From Roseomonas sp. (GTDB taxonomy: Bacteria; Pseudomonadota; Alphaproteobacteria; Acetobacterales; Acetobacteraceae): 64,000 nt of DNA. The stretch's first letter is position 1. Every line of letters starts with the position of its first letter. Positions 43,443 to 52,307 of the stretch are shown here, piece by piece. The stretch spans positions 79,383 through 143,382 of the forward strand of contig JADCFN010000033.1 in NCBI GenBank assembly GCA_020249505.1. The letters run 5' to 3'. Position numbers and translations under genes: made by a program. The notes under the pieces were generated by a model. That model was not told the origin of the DNA, searched no databases, and was given only the letters and a program-made list of their open reading frames with translations.

Positions 43443-44591
43443 ATGATTCGTCCCGGTGAAATCGCGATTGTCGGCGCTGCCGAAAGCACGCGCATCGGCG
43501 CTGTGCCCGATATGGCGCAAATCATGCTGCATGCGGATGCAGCGCTGAATGCCATGGCTGATGCAGGCTTGAAGCCTGGCGATATTGATGGCGTTGCCTG
43601 TGTTGGCCCCATGATGCCGCAGCAGATCGCGCATTACCTTGGCATCACCCCGAAATGGGTGGATGGCACAGGTGTGGGCGGCTGTTCCTTCATGCTGCAT
43701 GTACGCCATGCGGCAGCGGCCATTCATGCCGGCTATTGCAAGACCGTGCTGATCACGCATGGGGAAAGCGGCAAGTCCCGCGTGAATGGCACGCCGCGTC
43801 CGCCCGAACCGCAAAGCCTGAATGGCCAATTCGAAGCGCCTTTCGGCCCCATGGGACCGCCCACGCTCTTCCCCATTCCCGTCCTGCGCTACATGAAGAC
43901 CTATGGCGTCACGCATGAACAAATGGCGCAGGTGGCGGTGGTACAGCGCGAATGGGCGGCCAAGAATCCGCGCGCGGCCTTCAAGGACCCGATCACGATT
44001 GATGATGTGCTGAACAGCAAAATGATCGCCTATCCCTTCCGGCTGCTGCAATGCTGCCTGGTGACGGATGGCGGCGGCGCGCTGATCCTGACATCATCCG
44101 ATCGCGCCAAGGATTTCCCGACCAAGCCGTGCTACATTCTGGGCAGTGGCGAAAGTGTGGAAACCACCATGGTCAGCCAGATGGAGGATTTCACCTCATC
44201 CCGCGCGTTCCGCGTGGCAGGGCCGGAAGCCTTCCGCATGGCCGGCATCAACCACAGCGATGTGGATCATCTGATGATCTATGACGCCTTCGCGCATCTG
44301 CCCATGTATGGCTTGGAAGATCTTGGCTTCGTCAAGCGTGGTGAAGCCAAGGATTTCATCTGGGAACGCAATACGGCGCCGGGAGGCAAACTGCCGATCA
44401 ATACCAATGGCGGTGGGCTTTCTTACACCCACACTGGAATGTATGGCATGTTCGCTCTGCAAGAAAGCGTGCGCCAGGTGCGCGGCACAGCGCCGGCCCA
44501 GGTGCCCAATGTGAAAATCAGCGTGGCGCATGGCGTGGGCGGCATGTTCTCAGCCTCCGGCACGGTGGTTCTCAGCAATCAACGTCCCTGA
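43443..44591 (+). CDS. Thiolase-superfamily protein (SCP2/lipid-transfer type)
   Basis: A 382-aa thiolase-fold protein. EIAIVGAAES starts the fold and YDAFAHLPMYGLEDLGF and INTNGGGLSYTHTG follow later. At the nucleophile region the sequence is VGGCSFMLH; by eye the position of the thiolase Cys is a Gly and the Cys is one residue later. The C-terminal CxG motif is HGVGGMFS, without Cys. With the DUF35 partner this resembles Ltp2-type retro-aldolases more than a true thiolase (inference). Confidence 0.85.
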   Translation: MIRPGEIAIVGAAESTRIGAVPDMAQIMLHADAALNAMADAGLKPGDIDGVACVGPMMPQQIAHYLGITPKWVDGTGVGGCSFMLHVRHAAAAIHAGYCKTVLITHGESGKSRVNGTPRPPEPQSLNGQFEAPFGPMGPPTLFPIPVLRYMKTYGVTHEQMAQVAVVQREWAAKNPRAAFKDPITIDDVLNSKMIAYPFRLLQCCLVTDGGGALILTSSDRAKDFPTKPCYILGSGESVETTMVSQMEDFTSSRAFRVAGPEAFRMAGINHSDVDHLMIYDAFAHLPMYGLEDLGFVKRGEAKDFIWERNTAPGGKLPINTNGGGLSYTHTGMYGMFALQESVRQVRGTAPAQVPNVKISVAHGVGGMFSASGTVVLSNQRP

Positions 44592-44603
44592 GAGAGGTTG
44601 AAG

Positions 44604-46100
44604 ATGACGGAGGCGGTGAATTTACGCGAAAGGGTGAAGGAACCGCCTTCGCCATTATTGGTGGAAAGCTATTATCGCGGGTCAGTCGCGCGGGCGCAGC
44701 ATTATGTCTTTCAGCATGAGATGTGGGTGCATCTGGCGCATGGGCTGATGCTGGAACGCCAAGGCATCATCGCCCGCGATGCCATGGCGCAAATCCTGCC
44801 GGAAATTATTACCATGGCTGATGCCGGGCCGGATGCGGTGCCGGTCGACTACCGGCAGGAAGATCTCTATTCCTATGTCGAGAAACTGATCATCCAAAAA
44901 CTCGGCCCCGATATTGGCGGGCGGCTGCATACTGGGCGCAGCCGGAATGATCTGAACGCAACCACCTGGCGCATGGCGTTGCGCACGGAATTGCTCGCGG
45001 TGCTGGGGCTGCTCGCTGATCTGCGGCAGATAATGCTTGCGCTGGCCGAGGAACATATCGCGGCAGTCATGCCCGGCTATACGCATGGCCAGCATGCGCA
45101 GCCCATTACTTTTGGCTATTGGTTGGCCTCGGCGGCGGATGCGCTGGCGCGTGACCATGAAAGGCTGATGGGCGCGCTGGCGCATTGTGATCTTTGTCCC
45201 CTGGGCGCGGGCGCACTTTCCACCACGGCCTTCCCGCTTGATCGCGCGTGGGTCGCCGATGCGCTGGGTTTCGCCGCGCCGTTGGAGCTTGCCTATGACG
45301 CGGTGTCGTCGCGCGATGATGCGCTGGAAGCGGCATCCGCCATGGCGGTGATGATGACGCTGCTGTCGCGCCTTGCGACCGATCTGCAAAATTGGGGCAG
45401 TTGGGAATATGGTTTTGTCGAATTGGCGGATCGCCATTCGGCGGTTTCCAGCATCATGCCTCAGAAGAAAAACCCTGTGGCGCTGGAACATTTGAAGGCA
45501 GCGGCAGCAATGGTGCAGGGCGCGCATCATGCCGCCATGGCCTGCACCAAAAACACTTCCTTCGCTGATGTGAATGATGCGGTGACGGCGGTGAATGAAC
45601 CTGTGCTGGATGCAGCACTTCGCAGCCGGCGCATCCTGGCCCTGTTTCAGGAAGTGATGCAGGGCATCAGCCTGAACAAGGCCCGCATGGAAAATGCAGC
45701 GCGTGAGGGTTTTGGCTCGGCCACCGAATTGGCCGATGTGATTGTGCGCGAAACCGGGCTGAGTTTCCGCATGGCGCATAACGTCGTTGCCATTGTTGTG
45801 CGCGATGCCTTGGCTGAGGGCCGCACGGCGGAAAGCATTTCAAGCGTGGCATTGGATGAGGCTGCTCAGCTGCTGTTCGGCAAAGCCTTGCATATTCCAG
45901 CCGCGAAGCTCCGCGCCGCACTTGATCCGGCAGAAAACCTGATCGGGCGCAGCGTACAAGGCGGCCCGGCACCGACCGCCATGGCAGCGCTGATAGCGCG
46001 CCGGCGCGATAGCCTGGCGCAGGATCGTGCGACCATTACCGCCATCAGTCAGCGCATTGCAGATGCAAGGGCGGCGTGTTGGACAGAGGCGCAGGCATAG
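44604..46100 (+). CDS. Argininosuccinate-lyase-family enzyme (ArgH paralogue)
   Basis: About 498 aa, aspartase/fumarase superfamily. TGRSRNDLNATTWRM and the signature SSIMPQKKNP (flexible loop with catalytic Ser) are intact, and TSFADVNDAV fits the third conserved region. The sequence is longer than typical ArgH (about 460 aa). The ATG at 44604 is well spaced from GAGAGAGG. Because it sits between a thiolase/DUF35 pair and a Bug protein, a C-N lyase acting on an imported compound (for example EDDS lyase-like) is more likely than arginine synthesis. Confidence 0.88.
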   Translation: MTEAVNLRERVKEPPSPLLVESYYRGSVARAQHYVFQHEMWVHLAHGLMLERQGIIARDAMAQILPEIITMADAGPDAVPVDYRQEDLYSYVEKLIIQKLGPDIGGRLHTGRSRNDLNATTWRMALRTELLAVLGLLADLRQIMLALAEEHIAAVMPGYTHGQHAQPITFGYWLASAADALARDHERLMGALAHCDLCPLGAGALSTTAFPLDRAWVADALGFAAPLELAYDAVSSRDDALEAASAMAVMMTLLSRLATDLQNWGSWEYGFVELADRHSAVSSIMPQKKNPVALEHLKAAAAMVQGAHHAAMACTKNTSFADVNDAVTAVNEPVLDAALRSRRILALFQEVMQGISLNKARMENAAREGFGSATELADVIVRETGLSFRMAHNVVAIVVRDALAEGRTAESISSVALDEAAQLLFGKALHIPAAKLRAALDPAENLIGRSVQGGPAPTAMAALIARRRDSLAQDRATITAISQRIADARAACWTEAQA

Positions 46101-46181
46101 TCTTGACGTGCTGCCCGATGTTAGACTGAACATGAAATAGCGTGGGCCATGCCAGCATCGCGCCAAAACCGGGAGGAAGAC

Positions 46182-47147
46182 ATGAAACTGACACGCCGCA
46201 CTGCCTTGACCGCCGCCGCGGGGGTTCTTGCAACGCCCGCCATTGCGCAATCAGGCTTTCCCAATCGCCCCATTCGCCTGATCGTGCCCTGGCCGCCCGG
46301 CGGTTCCACCGATGGCCAATTGCGCGCCTTGGCGGAAGCGGGATCACGCTATCTTGGCCAGCAGGTGATTATTGACAATCGTGGCGGCGCCAGCGGCACT
46401 CTGGCAGCGGCGGCCATGGCGCAGGAACAGCGCGGCGATGGCTATCTGGTCGGCCAATTGCCCATCACCGTCTTCCGCTTCCCGATGATGTCGAGCCGCC
46501 CGACCTGGGATCCGCTGCGGGATTTCACCTATATCATCCATTTGACTGGCTATCTTTTCGGCGTGGTGGTGAAGGCCGATAGCCCTTGGAAAACCTGGGA
46601 AGAATTCCTGGCCTACGCCAAGGCCAATCCGGGCAAGGTCGCTTATGGATCGCCCGGCGTTGGCACCACGCTGCATATCACCATGGAACGCATCGCACTC
46701 GAACGTGGCATTGAATTCCTGCATGTGCCGTTCCGGGGCGGCGCGGATAATGCGCAATCGCTGCTGAGCGGGCAGACCCAGGCGATGGTCGATTCAACCT
46801 CCTGGGCGCCTTTGGTGGATGGCGGACAGTTCCGCTTGCTTTGCACCTGGGGTGAGACACGCGCCAAGCGCTACCCGAATGCGCCGACGCTGGTTGAAAG
46901 CGGCATCAATATCGTCTCAACCTCGCCCTATGGCATTGCTGCGCCCAAGGGCGTTGATCCCGGCATCGTCAAGGTGCTGCATGATGGCTTCAAGCAGGCG
47001 CTCTATGACCCAGTGCATACCACCGCGCTGGAACGCTTCGATATGCCGCTGATCTACAAAAACAGTGAGGATTACCGCGCTTCCGTAGCCAAGATCATCG
47101 AAGAAGAAGGGGCAGTGATCCGTCGCCTTAATCTTCGCATCAACTGA
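46182..47147 (+). CDS. Bug-family (tripartite tricarboxylate) substrate-binding protein
   Basis: About 321 aa, periplasmic, with a twin-arginine-like start TRRTALTAAAGVLATPAIAQ. IRLIVPWPPGGSTDGQLRALA, FLHVPFRGGADNAQSLLSG and PYGIAAPKGVDP are family segments. The ATG at 46182 follows GGGAGGAAGA. It is the last gene of the DUF35-thiolase-lyase run and may capture the substrate of the lyase. No TctA/TctB membrane genes are nearby. Confidence 0.9.
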   Translation: MKLTRRTALTAAAGVLATPAIAQSGFPNRPIRLIVPWPPGGSTDGQLRALAEAGSRYLGQQVIIDNRGGASGTLAAAAMAQEQRGDGYLVGQLPITVFRFPMMSSRPTWDPLRDFTYIIHLTGYLFGVVVKADSPWKTWEEFLAYAKANPGKVAYGSPGVGTTLHITMERIALERGIEFLHVPFRGGADNAQSLLSGQTQAMVDSTSWAPLVDGGQFRLLCTWGETRAKRYPNAPTLVESGINIVSTSPYGIAAPKGVDPGIVKVLHDGFKQALYDPVHTTALERFDMPLIYKNSEDYRASVAKIIEEEGAVIRRLNLRIN

Positions 47148-47181
47148 TCAGCGCTTGGTGAAGGCGGTGGCCGCATCGCCT

Positions 47182-48231
47182 TCACTCCGCGCGCAAATCA
47201 TCCAAGGCAAGTGAGACATGGCGCTGCACCGCGCCATCGTCGTCGCGCAAGGCAAGCGTTACGCGTCTGTTCAGCCAATCAATTTCCACCGTGCCGAAAT
47301 TGATGCGCGGATAAAGCTCACCCAGGCGATTGGGGCCTTGCTCACGCGCATTAACGAATTGCCGATTGATCCCGCTAGAGGTGATTTCCGTCAGCGCATA
47401 GGGCGTGCCCTGGCTTTCACGATAGAGCGCGCCGATATGTCGATCACCGGAAAGAAACACCACGCCACCTGCCTTGGTGCTGGCGATCAAATCATAAAGC
47501 CGCTGGCGTTCGCGTGGGAAATTGCCCCATCTTTCCCAGCCATGGCCTTCCACTACGACCTGGATGGAAGAAACAATCAGGCGCAGCTCAGCCGGTTCTT
47601 GCAAGCATTGGGCAAGCCAATCCCATTGCGCTTCGCCCAGCATGGTTTTCGCCGGATCATCATCAGGCAAATAGCGTTCACGCCCAGGCGCGCCGCGCGC
47701 ATCGGTAATGCGCAGGGGTGAACGGAACCATCGCGTATCCAACAGAATGATCTGCACGCGCTGGCCCGCCGGGCCGAGTGTCAGATGATGATAAAGCCCA
47801 TCGCGTCGGCGCCTGACGTCATCGGCCGGCACGCGCCAGAATTCCAGAAAGGCGTCTTTCGCTTCCTGCTTGAAGGGGTTTTCAACGCCGCCATCATTCA
47901 CGCCAAAATCATGATCATCCCAGATCGCAGTGTGATGTTGTTGGCCCGCGATGAAGCCCATGAATTCCTCATGCTGCCGGGCACGGGCATAGGCTTCCTT
48001 CAGTTCCTCCAGATCATGCCGCCGCACCCCGCCATAGACATTATCGCCGGCAAAGATGAAGAATTCCGGCTGCCAGGCACGCACCGCACGCCAGATCGGT
48101 TGCGGTAGCTTCTCATCGGAGCAGGTTCCGAAGGCGATACGACTGATCGCGCGGCCTTGTGCCGCTACCGGCGCAGCAAGCGGCGCCAAGGCCGCTGCCG
48201 CCAAGCCACGCCGGGTGATCATCAACTTCAA
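47182..48231 (-). CDS. PhoD-like metallophosphatase/phosphodiesterase
   Basis: A 349-aa exported phosphoesterase with signal peptide (ITRRGLAAAALAPLAAPVAAQ, Tat-like RR). Metal-binding motifs are FAGDNVYGG, TAIWDDHDFGVND and FLSGDRHIGALY, as in the PhoD family, but the protein is shorter than B. subtilis PhoD. Its start overlaps the stop of the LLM gene upstream (48228-48231); an ATG at 48222 is an alternative. Confidence 0.87.
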   Translation of the reverse strand: MKLMITRRGLAAAALAPLAAPVAAQGRAISRIAFGTCSDEKLPQPIWRAVRAWQPEFFIFAGDNVYGGVRRHDLEELKEAYARARQHEEFMGFIAGQQHHTAIWDDHDFGVNDGGVENPFKQEAKDAFLEFWRVPADDVRRRRDGLYHHLTLGPAGQRVQIILLDTRWFRSPLRITDARGAPGRERYLPDDDPAKTMLGEAQWDWLAQCLQEPAELRLIVSSIQVVVEGHGWERWGNFPRERQRLYDLIASTKAGGVVFLSGDRHIGALYRESQGTPYALTEITSSGINRQFVNAREQGPNRLGELYPRINFGTVEIDWLNRRVTLALRDDDGAVQRHVSLALDDLRAE

Positions 48232-49451
48232 ACCTGCGGCACTTCAACCTTGCCGGTATGCAGCTTGAGCCGCGACATCTCGGGCGCATCCTGCCCCGCG
48301 TCACGGAAGGCCTGCTTCAGCGCCGCCATATTCGGCGCGAAGATGCTCTCACGATTGCTGCTGACCCAATCACGCGATTGCTGCGGCATGACGAGCGATC
48401 CCTGGAAACGCGGCATCACCCAACGGGCGAAAAGCTCGAAAGACCGCATGGTGGCTTCCCGATCGGCCCATTCATGCGCGCGGAACAACACGCCCCCTGC
48501 CCCGCCATTGGTAAAGCCAAGCAACCGCTCAATCCCCGCCGCCACCGTCTCTGGCGATCCCACCAAAGTTGATCCCATCGCCAGCCCATCGCGCAGCGGG
48601 TCTTCGGAACGCATTGGCGGCCGGCCAAGGGTTTCGCTGAAATAGGTCAGCGTCTCCAAAGCCTCACCATGGCGCACATCACGCAGCGCGCGTTCATCAT
48701 CCTCAGCACAGTGCAGATTGACCACCAGGCGCCAATTGCGTCGGTCCATCTTCTGGCCATGCTTGGCGGCTTCCGCTTCCGCCATCTGCCATTGCTCGGC
48801 GAGGGATTTCGGCCCGCCCGGCAAGCCCGCGCCGAGTGAGAGCAAGCCAAGCCCATATTTCGCTGCCGCCAGCGCACCCGATGGCGTGGTGGAAGACGCG
48901 ACCGAGATCGGGAAACGCGGTTCGGAAAAAGGTGCCAGATGCAGCCGCGCCTCACGGAGCGTGAACCAATCGGTTTCCATCGTGACGGGCTCTTCGCAGG
49001 CCAAAAGCCGCGTGATGGCATTGAGTGATTCATCCATCCTCCGGCGCTGATGCGCCGCATCAATGCCCATCATATACGCATCCGACACCAGCGCGCCCGG
49101 CCCGCAGCCCAACATCACGCGCCCGCGCGTCATGTGATCCAACTGCACAAAGCGCTGTGCAACCAAAAGCGGATGGTGATAGGGCAAACTGGTCACACCT
49201 GATCCAAGCTTGATATGCTTGGTGCGTTCCGCTGCCGCGGCAATCATGATTTCCGGGCTGGCGATGGTTTCCCAGCCCGCGGAATGATGCTCACCGATCC
49301 AGGCCTCATCAAAGCCCAGATGGTCAAGCCATTCGATCAATTCCAAATCGCGCGTGAGCCCCAGCGTCGGGTTGTCACCAACCCGATGAAAGGGGGCAAG
49401 GAAGATGCCAAAGCGAAGGCGGCGAGGCAGCATGGGTGGGTTCTCCATCAC
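48228..49451 (-). CDS. LLM-class flavin-dependent monooxygenase (luciferase-like)
   Basis: A 407-aa TIM-barrel flavoenzyme of the bacterial-luciferase family. FDEAWIGEHHSAGWE, LGSGVTSLPYHHPLLVA and GRVMLGCGPGA are typical. It oxidises a substrate with reduced FMN from a partner reductase and O2. The start (49451 or 49433) overlaps the NUDIX stop. Substrate unknown. Confidence 0.88.
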   Translation of the reverse strand: MMENPPMLPRRLRFGIFLAPFHRVGDNPTLGLTRDLELIEWLDHLGFDEAWIGEHHSAGWETIASPEIMIAAAAERTKHIKLGSGVTSLPYHHPLLVAQRFVQLDHMTRGRVMLGCGPGALVSDAYMMGIDAAHQRRRMDESLNAITRLLACEEPVTMETDWFTLREARLHLAPFSEPRFPISVASSTTPSGALAAAKYGLGLLSLGAGLPGGPKSLAEQWQMAEAEAAKHGQKMDRRNWRLVVNLHCAEDDERALRDVRHGEALETLTYFSETLGRPPMRSEDPLRDGLAMGSTLVGSPETVAAGIERLLGFTNGGAGGVLFRAHEWADREATMRSFELFARWVMPRFQGSLVMPQQSRDWVSSNRESIFAPNMAALKQAFRDAGQDAPEMSRLKLHTGKVEVPQV

Positions 49452-50164
49452 ATGGAAGGCGGATCGCCCGCCAGGAATTCCTCGCCGCCATAATCGGCTG
49501 CGCGAGGCAGGCGCAGGATGCGCCCTTCAGGGGTCATGCCAATCTGTTCCGGCAGCACGGTGACCACGGGCGTGGCGCGCGCGGCGGCGAAGGCTTCTGC
49601 CACGCTGTCATGCCGGGCAAGCTTGGTCAGGTTCATACGCGTTGGGAAGACAAGTTTCTTCGTGCCGGAAAGGCCTTCTGCCAGCGCATCGGCGGGCCTG
49701 ATCCAGACACTATCCACCGCTTCATGGCCATCATGCAAAGCGGCCTGATCTTCCGGCGCGGCCGCCAGGAAGAAATGCGTATCAAAGCGCTTGGGCACAT
49801 CCACCGGCGTGATCCAATGCGCAAAATGCGCCAGGCCGGAAATCGCGGGCACCAAGCGGCGTTCAGCGAGCATGGCGGCGAATTCGCCCTCGGCTTCCGG
49901 CGCCTGGCCGGCTTCGGCCAGCAGAACACCGCATTCTTCCCAGGTTTCGCGAATCGCCGCGACACGAAAGGCGCCATGCGCATCGCCGCCGGCCAGCACC
50001 GTATCAGACGCTTCAACCCGCCCGCCGGGAAACACCAAGGCGCCAGAGGCGAAATCAATCTGGCGGTGGCGCACCACCATGAAAATTTCCATGCCGCGCT
50101 TCCCATCACGCAGCAGCATGACGGTGGAAGCCGGGCGGGCGGGGGCGGCGGTGCGATCACTCAT
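49448..50164 (-). CDS. NUDIX hydrolase (NUDT19/acyl-CoA diphosphatase-like)
   Basis: About 238 aa. ALVFPGGRVEASD precedes the variant NUDIX box ending AAIRETWEECGVLL; the usual upstream Glu of the box is replaced (GDAHGAF), as in the NUDT7/19 branch that cleaves CoA esters. The ATG at 50164 is chosen; the frame is open to 50302 over the modE end but without homology. It is coupled to the LLM gene by a 4-nt overlap. Confidence 0.85.
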   Translation of the reverse strand: MSDRTAAPARPASTVMLLRDGKRGMEIFMVVRHRQIDFASGALVFPGGRVEASDTVLAGGDAHGAFRVAAIRETWEECGVLLAEAGQAPEAEGEFAAMLAERRLVPAISGLAHFAHWITPVDVPKRFDTHFFLAAAPEDQAALHDGHEAVDSVWIRPADALAEGLSGTKKLVFPTRMNLTKLARHDSVAEAFAAARATPVVTVLPEQIGMTPEGRILRLPRAADYGGEEFLAGDPPSM

Positions 50165-50210
50165 GGGCGTATTGCAGCGCGCCCGGGCCGCCACCGCAAG
50201 GTGCCGCGCT

Positions 50211-50543
50211 TCAGGATTTCGCCAAACGGCGTAAATGTTGGGCTGCCGCGCGGCTTGCCGCCGCTTCAATGTCGCGGAAGCCCAACACCAGCGTCTCCCC
50301 AAGGCTGGTCAACCGCGCCCCGCCGCCCCCGGCACCGCCGGTAATGCGCTCCACCACCGGGGCCGAGAAGGTATCATTCAACTCCGCCACCAATTCCCAG
50401 GCCCGGCGATAGGACATGCCGAGTGACCTGGCGGCGGCGCTGATCGAACCCGCTTCGGCAATCGCTTCCAGCAGGGCGATCTTGCCCGGGCCGACCCGGC
50501 CATCGGCAAAATCCAATCGCAGCCATAGTGAGGCGTCGTTCAT
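50211..50543 (-). CDS. modE: ModE-type winged-helix regulator, DNA-binding domain only
   Basis: About 110 aa. GPGKIALLEAIAEAGSISAAARSLGMSYRRAWELV is the ModE helix-turn-helix, followed by the wing GGAGGGGARLTSLGE. The molybdate-binding TOBE/Mop domains of E. coli ModE are absent. The ATG at 50543 overlaps the modC stop as ATGA. It probably controls the mod operon it belongs to, but how it senses molybdate is not evident. Confidence 0.88.
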   Translation of the reverse strand: MNDASLWLRLDFADGRVGPGKIALLEAIAEAGSISAAARSLGMSYRRAWELVAELNDTFSAPVVERITGGAGGGGARLTSLGETLVLGFRDIEAAASRAAAQHLRRLAKS

Positions 50544-51640
50544 GGCCGGGGCATCACGTGAAGGGCATCGCGCAGCAGGGAAACGCTGCATGCTTCACCC
50601 ACTGCAAGCGCGTTACGCTGCGCGGCATGGCGCGGCAGGGCGAAGGTCAATTGCCGGCTATCTGTGTCGCCCACATCCAGGGTCACGCGCATTTCCTCAC
50701 CCATAGGCAGCAGCGCGGTGATGCTGCCGGAAACCGGATTCTCCCTTTCGCCGGCTGAAGGTCTACCACGCCGATGCAGCACCACACCGCCCGCGCCAAT
50801 CAACCAATCCACAGCGGTGCCAGGCGGCAGGCTTGGCATGGGCGCGGCTTCCAGCACCTGATCGCTCCAGCGGAGCCGCGTCAGGCCATCCTCATGCGCA
50901 AGGATCACGCCGGTGAAAAGATTGCGCAGATCAAGCAGCCGCGCGACCTCGGCAGAGGCCGGGCGGGCCAGCATTTCCGCGGGCGGCGCGGTTTGCAGGC
51001 CGCGCCCCCGATGCAACAGCAGCATGCGGTCGGCCAGCGACGCGGCTTCATCCAAATCATGCGTGACCAGAATGATCGGGATGGAAAGCCCCTGCCGCAG
51101 ATTGGCCAATTCCACCTGCAAGCGCCGCCGCGTGGCGCGGTCCACGGCGCTGAAGGGTTCATCCAGCAGCAGCACGGCCGGGTCGCGCGCCAAAGCCCGC
51201 GCAACGGCCACGCGCTGTTGCTGACCGCCGGAAAGCTCGGCTGGGCGGCGTTCTTCCAACCCCGCAAGATGCACGCGTTCCAGCAGGGCGGCGGCGCGTT
51301 CGGTGCGTGACGCAGCGGGCAAATGGCCCATGGCGGCCATGACATTGCCGAGCGCTGTCATATGCGGAAACAGCGCGTAATCCTGAAACACCAGACCAAC
51401 GCGGCGCCGATGCGCCGGCATATCAAGCGCGCGGCTGGTGTCGAGCCAGGTTTCGCCATCGCAGATCACGCTGCCGCTGGCGGGATGATGCAGCCCGGCA
51501 ATGGCGCGCAGCGTCGTGGATTTGCCCGCCCCTGATGGGCCGATGATGGCCAGCAGCTCCCCGGGCGCGCAATCAAGCGCGATATCCAGCGCGATGGGTG
51601 TGGCGGCCTTAAGGTGCACGGAAAGCCCCGCGTTAGTCAT
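50540..51640 (-). CDS. modC: Molybdate ABC transporter ATP-binding protein
   Basis: About 366 aa. Walker A GPSGAGKST, Q-loop FQDYALF, signature LSGGQQQRVAVARAL, Walker B LLLDEPF and the switch His in VTHD are all present. The C-terminal part (about residues 290-360) is a TOBE-type domain that may bind molybdate. The ATG at 51640 overlaps the modB stop by 8 nt. Confidence 0.92.
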   Translation of the reverse strand: MTNAGLSVHLKAATPIALDIALDCAPGELLAIIGPSGAGKSTTLRAIAGLHHPASGSVICDGETWLDTSRALDMPAHRRRVGLVFQDYALFPHMTALGNVMAAMGHLPAASRTERAAALLERVHLAGLEERRPAELSGGQQQRVAVARALARDPAVLLLDEPFSAVDRATRRRLQVELANLRQGLSIPIILVTHDLDEAASLADRMLLLHRGRGLQTAPPAEMLARPASAEVARLLDLRNLFTGVILAHEDGLTRLRWSDQVLEAAPMPSLPPGTAVDWLIGAGGVVLHRRGRPSAGERENPVSGSITALLPMGEEMRVTLDVGDTDSRQLTFALPRHAAQRNALAVGEACSVSLLRDALHVMPRP

Positions 51641-52304
51641 GGCGGCGGCGCCCAATCCCGCGCGTGAGCCGCTGCACCAGTAGCAGCGACACAAGGCAGA
51701 TCACCAGCAGCAGGGCGGACATGCTGGCCGCGGCGGCATCGTCAAACGCCTGCACGCGATCATAGATGGCAATGGCAGCGGTGCGGGTTTCGCCGGGGAT
51801 GGCGCCGCCCACCATCAGCACCACGCCGAATTCGCCAAGCGTATGCGCGAAAGTCAGCACAATGGCGGTGGCAATGCCGGGCCAGGCCAAAGGCAATTCA
51901 ACCCGCCAGAACACAGCCCAGGGCGCCATGCCGGATGTTGCCCCCGCTTCGCGCAGATTGGCGGGAATGGCGCCGAAAGCGTTCTGGATTGGCTGCACCG
52001 CAAAGGGGATATTGGCGATGGCACTCGCCAACAGCAGCCCTTCAAAGGAAAAAGCGAGCGTCCGGCCGAATAGCGCTTGGAAAGCGCCGCCAAGCCAGGT
52101 GCCGGCGCCAAAGGCGACCAGCAAATAAAAGCCAAGCACAGTCGGCGGCAGCACGAGCGGCAACGCCACCGCCGCTTCAACCACGCCCCGCCCGCGAAAG
52201 CGCCGCAGCGCCAGAAAGCGCCCAAGCCATAGCGCCAAGGGCAGCAGGATCACCACCGTGCCAAGACCAAGCCAGAGCGAAAGGCGAAAGGCGGGCCAAT
52301 CCAT
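51633..52304 (-). CDS. modB: Molybdate ABC transporter permease
   Basis: A 223-aa permease with five or six membrane helices. ALPLVLPPTVLGFYLLV at the start and the EAA loop REAGATSGMAPWAVFWRVELPLAWPGI, which contacts ModC, are as in ModB. TFAHTLGEFGVVLMVGG follows. It lies 3 nt after modA. Confidence 0.92.
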   Translation of the reverse strand: MDWPAFRLSLWLGLGTVVILLPLALWLGRFLALRRFRGRGVVEAAVALPLVLPPTVLGFYLLVAFGAGTWLGGAFQALFGRTLAFSFEGLLLASAIANIPFAVQPIQNAFGAIPANLREAGATSGMAPWAVFWRVELPLAWPGIATAIVLTFAHTLGEFGVVLMVGGAIPGETRTAAIAIYDRVQAFDDAAAASMSALLLVICLVSLLLVQRLTRGIGRRRHD

Positions 52305-52307
52305 GCT

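Noticed and set aside
44604..46100. Housekeeping arginine-biosynthesis argH
   Set aside because: Longer than typical ArgH and embedded in a thiolase/DUF35/Bug cluster with no arginine genes. Not fully excluded.
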